Source: an uncultured Eubacterium sp. (GTDB lineage Bacteria > Bacillota > Clostridia > Lachnospirales > Lachnospiraceae). Taken from it: a stretch of DNA of 6,450 nucleotides. The stretch lies in the NCBI GenBank assembly GCA_910579075.1, contig CAJTSV010000154.1:1-6450 (forward strand). Direction: 5' to 3'. Below are positions 1-3,760 of the stretch, piece after piece. Each line of letters opens with the position of its first letter. Position 1 is the stretch's first letter. A program made the translations under genes and the position numbers. The notes beneath the pieces are model-generated. The model was not told the origin of the DNA and did not search any database. It saw only the letters and a list, made by a program, of their open reading frames with translations.

Positions 1-12
1 TCACATGATTTT

Positions 13-353
13 TTAGAGCTGTCTAAAAACGCTTTTATTGAAAAACGTAAAAAAAACCGACAGCAACTTTGTCAATTCGGCTAAAGTTGGTGCGTATGGG
101 GTACACTCCCCTGCCTCTGTCAGCCTTGCAATGACTTTCTGCCTTATTTCCTCCTGCACATCATCCGACATGGCTGCTACATAATATGGCGGCAAAGCAG
201 TAACCACCGTTTCTTCTTCCTTTTCAAACCCATAACTACCTTCAAAGTCACTGATAAATTTTTCCTTTACCAGAAGTGCCTCTGTTCTGTTTTCTTCACT
301 AACTCCATAAGTCCGTCTATGAACTGAACCAGCCCTTTCCTTGTAAATCCCAT
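13..353 (-). pseudogene. Small unrecognised accessory protein, apparently frameshifted
   Basis: I do not recognise this family. An ATG at 353-351 follows an ideal AGGAGG (366-361) with a 7-base spacer. The Shine-Dalgarno overlaps the parB stop codon, so translation is probably coupled. The starting frame reads MGFTRKGLVQFIDGLMELV and meets TAA at 269-267 after 28 codons. From about 303 the -1 frame carries on as VSEENRTEALLVKEKF, then through LPPYYVAAMSDDVQEEIRQK to a stop at 15-13. Loss of one base, probably between 267 and 306, joins the halves into about 113 residues. The middle is charged and probably helical; the last 15 residues are Phe-rich and follow an A8 run (49-56, plus strand), so the end may be altered too. 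Position after parB suggests an element maintenance accessory, but function is unknown. A shorter real gene starting near 207 is possible, though it lacks a good ribosome site. Confidence 0.55.
18..64. repeat. Short inverted repeat around A/T-rich stretch
   Basis: GCTGTC at 18-23 and its reverse complement GACAGC at 59-64 enclose 35 A-rich bases that hold two copies of AAAAACG (25-31 and 41-47). The repeat covers the last codons of the small gene. It could be a weak hairpin, a trace of a small insertion, or chance; a 6-base arm is not strong evidence. Confidence 0.2.
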
Positions 354-364
354 CTGCAATCCTC

Positions 365-1377
365 CTATCTGCCTTTTGACTGCATCTGCTCCTGATGCCA
401 TTCCTTTACAAGACTTTCTATCAATTCAATCTTCTGCCTGTCTGTATAGTCTTTTGGAAAATATGGGTTCAGCCTGTCCGAACGAATCCTGATTTGCTCC
501 CTCTGGTTTGGCTTTTCTTCTTCCAGTACCAGATAAATAGCATCCATATCTAATTTTCCCAACTGGCTCATACGTTTCAGTCTGTTTGCCTGCGACAGCG
601 AAGGCGTACACTGCTCCATATCCATTACTGCATGAAGCTCATACTGTTCCTCCTCATTCAGATAAGATAATTCCACCGCAACGGTAAATGCTATTGTCCC
701 CTCATCTACATATCCAGTATTTTGGGTATCAGATAAGTCAGTCGGATATATCGGTTAATCTGCCGCTGACTCTCCCCCACCTGCCTTGCCAGTTCCTTAT
801 TAGAATCTACTTTGCCTGATTCACCTGTATTTCGCAATCCCCATTTACCGTTTTCAGATATAAAGGTTTCCAGTTTTGCAAATTCTGCCGTTGGGTTTTC
901 CGACTTTTTGCCAACTTGGCAGGAAGTTAAATCTGTCCGTTTCCCCTGCTGTTTCATTGCCTCTAATTTCATCCGGTAAGCAAATGCTTTTTCACTCGGC
1001 TTGATATTCTCTCTCTGTAGGTTGCTGTCCACCATTGCGATTACCGCTTGGTTATCATCCAATTCCAAAACCATAACAGGAACTTTATCCACCCCTGCCC
1101 ATTTACTAGCTACCTTTCTCCTGTGTCCGGCTATCAGTTCATATCCCTGCCCTGCCGGATTTGGTCTTGCAAGCAACGGAACCAGCACCCCCTCCTTTTC
1201 AATACTCTGCATCAGTTCAAATAATTCCGTATTCATTTCCACCTTAAACGGATGATTCTTGAAATCCGCCAACTGATTCAGAGGCAAATACTGGATTTTA
1301 CCATCAAAAGTGTTCTTCTTACTTTCAACACCCTTACTCTGAACGATTGGAGAATAATCCTGCTTTTTTCCTGACAT
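365..1377 (-). pseudogene. parB: ParB/Spo0J-family partition protein, split by a -1 frameshift
   Basis: ParB proteins bind a centromere-like DNA site, load as CTP-dependent clamps and work with a ParA ATPase to segregate plasmids and excised elements. The N-terminal CTP-binding domain is clear: NHPF (41-44), ELMQSIEKEGVLVPLLARP, the nucleotide motif LIAGHRRKVA (81-90) and the second motif DSNLQRENIKPSEKAFAYRM (117-136). A helix-turn-helix follows (about 193-213, ELARQVGESQRQINRYIRL). After ILDM (711-709) comes TAG at 708-706, but the -1 frame reads VDEGTIAFTVAVELSYLNEE, the normal ParB continuation, and runs to TAG at 367-365. Restoring one G after ATG gives about 337 residues, a usual length. 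No slippery heptamer precedes the stop, so mutation or sequencing error is likelier than programmed frameshifting. I chose ATG at 1377 because GAGGTGG lies 8 bases before it; starts at 1383 or GTG 1389 sit too close. No parA lies upstream, which is unusual. Confidence 0.85.
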
Positions 1378-1392
1378 TTTCATCACCACCTC

Positions 1393-1476
1393 TTATTTCA
1401 AAACCCGAGCATCACGCTTCGCGAGACTGCTCGGGTTCGCGAGCGCGCTCGGATAATCTCGTGCAAGCACAGACAT
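1393..1476 (-). CDS. Putative 27-residue leader peptide upstream of parB
   Basis: A reading frame from ATG 1476-1474 to TAA 1395-1393 begins MSVLARDYPS and ends RDARVLK. GAGG precedes the ATG too closely but lies 8 bases before an in-frame GTG at 1470, which may be the true start (25 residues). The stop codon directly abuts the parB ribosome site, so translation could be coupled. Its codons contain the palindrome at 1440-1451 and the hairpin at 1404-1435, the layout of an attenuator leader in which ribosome position decides which stem forms. The same DNA is also open in another frame, so coding status is unproven. I recognise no protein family. Confidence 0.35.
   Translation of the reverse strand: MSVLARDYPSALANPSSLAKRDARVLK
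1400..1435 (-). terminator. Terminator-like hairpin just before parB
   Basis: On the minus strand CCCGAGCA (1435-1428) pairs perfectly with TGCTCGGG (1411-1404) across a 16-base loop and is followed by TTTTG. The T-run is short, so termination may be partial. It sits inside the putative leader frame, 23 bases before the chosen parB start. The upstream arm can instead pair as GCTCG/CGAGC with the preceding sequence, so a competing fold exists. Likely an attenuator element. Confidence 0.45.
1440..1451. repeat. Perfect 12-bp palindrome next to repeated TTCGCGAG
   Basis: CGAGCGCGCTCG is a perfect palindrome. The octamer TTCGCGAG occurs at 1418-1425 and again at 1436-1443, and TTCGCGCA at 1491-1498. 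The cluster immediately upstream of parB could be an RNA antiterminator stem or a DNA binding site, for example a parS-like or autorepression site for ParB. Sequence alone does not separate these. Confidence 0.35.
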
Positions 1477-1496
1477 ATCCTCACTTTGCCTTCGCG

Positions 1497-1558
1497 CAAA
1501 TAAAAAGACCGTCCATCCTCAAAGCCAGTTTCTTAAAGAAACTCTGAAAATGAACGGT
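1497..1558 (-). terminator. Intrinsic terminator between element edge and parB leader
   Basis: On the minus strand ACCGTTCAT (1558-1550) pairs with ATGGACGGT (1516-1508): nine pairs with one G-U. An inner perfect stem, AGTTTC/GAAACT, spans 1527-1543 with loop TTAAG-type bases between. CTTTTTATTT follows directly. It can stop read-through from rlmD into the element or, if the parB promoter lies in the AT-rich DNA upstream (1559-1625), serve as a first attenuation point. Confidence 0.6.
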
Positions 1559-1750
1559 TTCCCATACTTTTTTATTTAATTGAATAACACAGTTTTTAAT
1601 GAATTTATTAACTTTATTTTGATGTGTACCCACACACCATATCCAGAACCACTGAAACATTTACACCGTCAGAAATCGCTTTTTTATACGTTTTCCGGTC
1701 ACTTTTTGAAAAGGTAAAAAACCTCTCAAAGTGCCTAAAATCAAGGATTT
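1559..1750. other. AT-rich non-coding stretch between rlmD and the parB control region
   Basis: No recognised gene. It holds the AT-rich block 1559-1625, where a parB promoter would be expected but no clear -35/-10 pair stands out on the minus strand; a small TGTGT-ACCC-ACACA inverted repeat (1623-1636); and the hairpin at 1700-1733. A 54-codon open frame on the minus strand (1778-1614, beginning MSTTSERFVK) crosses most of it. A GGAG precedes its ATG, but that GGAG is part of the conserved rlmD HVE codons, so coding status is doubtful. Confidence 0.5.
1700..1733. repeat. Imperfect long hairpin downstream of rlmD
   Basis: On the minus strand CACTTTGAGAGGT (1733-1721) folds back on ACCTTTTCAAAAAGTG (1715-1700) with G-U pairs and small bulges around a T5 loop. 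Neither side is followed by a T-run, so it is not a standard terminator. Lying about 20-50 bases past the rlmD stop and beside the suspected junction, it may be a recombinase arm site or an RNA 3'-end stabiliser. Confidence 0.3.
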
Positions 1751-3166
1751 TCACGAATCTCTCCGATGTAGTAGACATACGCTCTCCACATGATACACCC
1801 CAGGAAACATATCCACGCAGCATCCTCTCTCCACCCTGTACCCGCTCTCCTGCATCACCGCCAGGTCCCGCACCAGGCTTGTCGGCTTGCACGACACATA
1901 CACAATCCGCTCCACCCCGTAATCCAGAATCTTTTTCAGCGCTTTGGGATGCACGCCTTCCCTTGGCGGGTCCAGAATAATCAAGTCCGGCTTTTCTCCA
2001 ATCGCATCCTCCGCCAGCACCTTCAGCACGTCTCCTGCAAAAAACGCACAATTTGAAAGCCCGTTGCGCTGCGCATTTTCACGCGCTGCCTGCACGGCTT
2101 CCGGGACAATCTCCACACCGATAACCTTTCCGGCAGCCGGGGCCATCATCTGGGCAATCGTTCCGGTGCCTGAATACAAATCATACACGACGCTTTCCCT
2201 GCCCTTTTCCAGGCTTCCAATGTACTCCCGTACCGTTTCATACAGTACCTCCGCCCCGCGCGAATTGGTCTGGAAAAAGGAAAAAGCGGTAATTTTAAAG
2301 GTCATTCCAAGCAGTTCTTCATAAAAATAATCCTGTCCGTATAAAATATCCGTCCCTTCATTGATAACCGCGTCTGCCAGGCTGTCATTTTTTGTATGCA
2401 GGATTCCGGCAATCGTTCCTTCCAGCTCCAGGCCGCGCAGCGTGCTGCAAAATCCTTCCAGCAGCTGTTCCTCCGGCGTTTCCCCGCAGCTTTGCGTTGT
2501 CGTAACAAGACTTATAAGTATTTCTCCCGTCTTTGCTGCCTTGCGGACAAGCAGGTGCCTCAGATAACCCTCATGCGTATTCTTTTTCAAATAACCCGTT
2601 CCGTGTTCTGTAAAATACGCCAGTACTGCCGATAGAATTTTTCCATAATCGCCATCCGCAATCACGCAGCCGTTTACAGTCACGATATCATAAAAGCTCC
2701 CCCTCTTATGCATGCCAAGTGCAAGCGGCCCGTCTTTACAGGCATCCCCGAAAGAAAATTCCATTTTGTTGCGGTAGCCTTCCGAAACCGGGCTCGGCTT
2801 GATTCCCTCAAACCATGCATCCTGCGCGCCGTTCTCTGTCCTGACAGCCTCAGACAGCAGCTCCTTTATCTGTTCTTCTTTGAAATGCAGCTGTTTTTCA
2901 TAATCCAGGTTCTGGTATGTACAGCCGCCGCATTCCCCGAAATGCACGCAGGCCGGCTGCGGCAGCTCCTGCGGCGATTGCTCCAGCACCTCGAGCAGGC
3001 GTCCCTCGCACCTGCCTTTCCGCTTTTTTTTCAGTGAAAAGCGCACCTTCTGCCCGGGAACGGTGTTTTTCACGATGACTTTTTCCCCATCCTGCGTTAT
3101 TAGGATTCCTTCATTTGGAAATTTTACTTTTGTTATGATTCCTTCGCCTGTCTGTCCCTTTTTCAT
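1751..3166 (-). CDS. rlmD: 23S rRNA (uracil-5-)-methyltransferase RlmD/RumA
   Basis: Transfers a methyl group from S-adenosylmethionine to carbon 5 of a uridine in 23S rRNA (U1939 in E. coli; related clostridial enzymes may use other positions). 471 residues. An N-terminal TRAM RNA-binding domain (about 5-62) precedes iron-sulfur ligands C73, C79, C82 and C167, the spacing of the RumA cluster. The Rossmann methyltransferase part shows FFQTN (297-301), SAM motif DLYSGTGTI (329-337), GVEIVPEAV (350-358), DPPREGV (399-405), the catalytic cysteine in VYVSCKP (C426) and the general-base glutamate in HVES (E461). All catalytic residues are present. The protein ends ten residues after E461, as LLHRRDS does, within a stretch likely supplied by an inserted element; activity should survive. 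ATG 3166 starts with conserved TRAM sequence; a purine-rich GGAAGGA lies about 11 bases before it. It follows the terminator at 3221-3254, so it should have its own promoter, but none is convincing in the 54-base gap. Confidence 0.93.
   Translation of the reverse strand: MKKGQTGEGIITKVKFPNEGILITQDGEKVIVKNTVPGQKVRFSLKKKRKGRCEGRLLEVLEQSPQELPQPACVHFGECGGCTYQNLDYEKQLHFKEEQIKELLSEAVRTENGAQDAWFEGIKPSPVSEGYRNKMEFSFGDACKDGPLALGMHKRGSFYDIVTVNGCVIADGDYGKILSAVLAYFTEHGTGYLKKNTHEGYLRHLLVRKAAKTGEILISLVTTTQSCGETPEEQLLEGFCSTLRGLELEGTIAGILHTKNDSLADAVINEGTDILYGQDYFYEELLGMTFKITAFSFFQTNSRGAEVLYETVREYIGSLEKGRESVVYDLYSGTGTIAQMMAPAAGKVIGVEIVPEAVQAARENAQRNGLSNCAFFAGDVLKVLAEDAIGEKPDLIILDPPREGVHPKALKKILDYGVERIVYVSCKPTSLVRDLAVMQESGYRVERGCCVDMFPGVYHVESVCLLHRRDS
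1765..1795. other. Candidate attachment-site junction at the rlmD 3' end
   Basis: On the minus strand CATGTGGAGAGCGTATG encodes HVES(V)-C in rlmD and is the last stretch matching the family; sequence after it does not. GGAGAG recurs 24 bases downstream (1786-1781 and 1763-1758 region), a possible pair of recombinase half-sites. Elements inserting here typically keep the HVE codons and supply a new tail. Without the other end the duplicated core cannot be defined. Confidence 0.4.
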
Positions 3167-3220
3167 CTATCCGTCATTCCTTCCATCCGGGTTTTTACCG
3201 GGAACAAAATTCTGATAAGA

Positions 3221-3254
3221 CAAAAAACTGGCCAGAAATTGCTTTCCGGCCAGT
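3221..3254 (-). terminator. Strong intrinsic terminator after the acidic membrane protein gene
   Basis: On the minus strand ACTGGCCGGAAA pairs with TTTCTGGCCAGT (twelve pairs, one G-U) around a GCAA tetraloop of the stable GNRA class, followed by a run of six T. It starts 14 bases after the stop codon of the upstream gene and separates that gene from rlmD. Confidence 0.93.
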
Positions 3255-3268
3255 CCTGCCTGTTTTTC

Positions 3269-3610
3269 TTATTCTTCTGTCATGTCATCGGTAATTGTAT
3301 CTGCTTCTTTTGCTTCTTCTGCATCGTCTGCTTCTTCCGCTTCGTCTTCGGACTTTTCTTCTTCGTCTTCAAAGAAGTCGTCGTCAAAGTCGTCGTCGAA
3401 ATCGTCTTCAAAATCTTCCAGATAATCCGGCGCAAAGAAACGGTACAGGCCATAAATGGCAGCTGCTGTTACGGCGATGATGCCAAGCGCTGCAAAAATC
3501 CATACGGCTTTGCTTTTTTTCTTTTCCGCTTCGTCTTCCTTCTTCAGAAGGTCGCCTACCTTTGCTACATTTTCAGACAGTAATCCATGTAATTCATCTA
3601 ATCGATTCAT
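3269..3610 (-). CDS. Small single-pass membrane protein with highly acidic tail
   Basis: I do not recognise a named function. 113 residues: a charged helical N-terminus (MNRLDELHGL...), a lysine cluster at 30-34, one membrane segment (about 35-59, KAVWIFAALGIIAVTAAAIY and on), then PDYLEDFEDD, the DDDF repeats (69-79) and a Glu/Asp/Ala-rich end. No signal peptidase site is evident. By the positive-inside rule the N-terminus is cytoplasmic and the acidic tail outside, where it might bind cations or interact with the wall; that is inference. ATG 3610 is chosen over an upstream start at 3664 because GGAGAAGGAG sits just before it, and the longer version would begin inside the leader hairpin. It has a promoter, leader and terminator of its own, so it is a single-gene unit between pcrA and rlmD. 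The acidic run comes from repeated GAC/GAA triplets and may vary in length between strains. Confidence 0.85.
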   Translation of the reverse strand: MNRLDELHGLLSENVAKVGDLLKKEDEAEKKKSKAVWIFAALGIIAVTAAAIYGLYRFFAPDYLEDFEDDFDDDFDDDFFEDEEEKSEDEAEEADDAEEAKEADTITDDMTEE

Positions 3611-3641
3611 GTTACTCCTTCTCCTTTCCGCTCTATTTGCA

Positions 3642-3660
3642 GGTGCCGGAAAACGGCACC
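3642..3660 (-). promoter_or_regulatory. Leader hairpin before the acidic membrane protein gene
   Basis: GGTGCCG and CGGCACC (7 perfect pairs) enclose TTTTC in the predicted 5' untranslated region, between the promoter and the ribosome site. No T-run follows it in either direction, so it is unlikely to be a terminator. A stabilising 5' stem or a protein-binding operator would fit. Confidence 0.45.
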
Positions 3661-3676
3661 GCACTTAATCTTTATT

Positions 3677-3685
3677 ATTATAACA
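3677..3685 (-). promoter_or_regulatory. Extended -10 promoter for the acidic membrane protein gene
   Basis: The minus strand reads TG-T-TATAAT, a perfect extended -10 (TGnTATAAT), about 67 bases before the ATG. No good -35 is visible 17 bases upstream, which extended -10 promoters do not require. Transcription would start near 3670. The A/T-rich DNA upstream (3690-3735) contains no gene, and no strong terminator for pcrA is visible in 3686-3760. Confidence 0.65.
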
Positions 3686-3760
3686 TATCTTTCCCAGATA
3701 GCGAGAAAAAATTTGCATTTTATTGTTTTTTTATAATTTCACCTGAAACATTCCATTCGG

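Larger units (their letters stand above)
1..1780. mobile_element. Probable end of an integrated conjugative-type element in the 3' end of rlmD
   Basis: Seen: the rlmD reading frame stops soon after its last conserved motif. It is followed by about 350 bases of AT-rich non-coding DNA, then a ParB-family gene and a small gene, both reading away from rlmD. ParB without a chromosomal Spo0J context is typical of plasmids and integrative conjugative elements. Known: the 3' end of rumA/rlmD is a recurrent insertion target of conjugative elements in streptococci and clostridia. Inferred: this window holds one end of such an element, with the junction near 1765-1795. No integrase, relaxase or second attachment site is visible, so the element class and its exact edge cannot be fixed. 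Decay of the two accessory genes suggests this end may be degenerating. Confidence 0.5.

Noticed and set aside
706..711. Programmed -1 ribosomal frameshift in parB
   Set aside because: No X-XXY-YYZ slippery heptamer precedes the stop and no strong stimulatory structure is visible just after it.
3188..3203. Operator-like repeat CCGGG...ACCGGG before rlmD
   Set aside because: Arms do not pair beyond three or four bases; only the self-complementary CCGG is shared.
3239..3583. Plus-strand hydrophobic Phe/Leu-rich frame that looks like a membrane protein
   Set aside because: Antisense of the acidic GAA/GAC-rich tail; complementing those codons gives Phe/Leu/Val, so hydrophobicity is an artefact.
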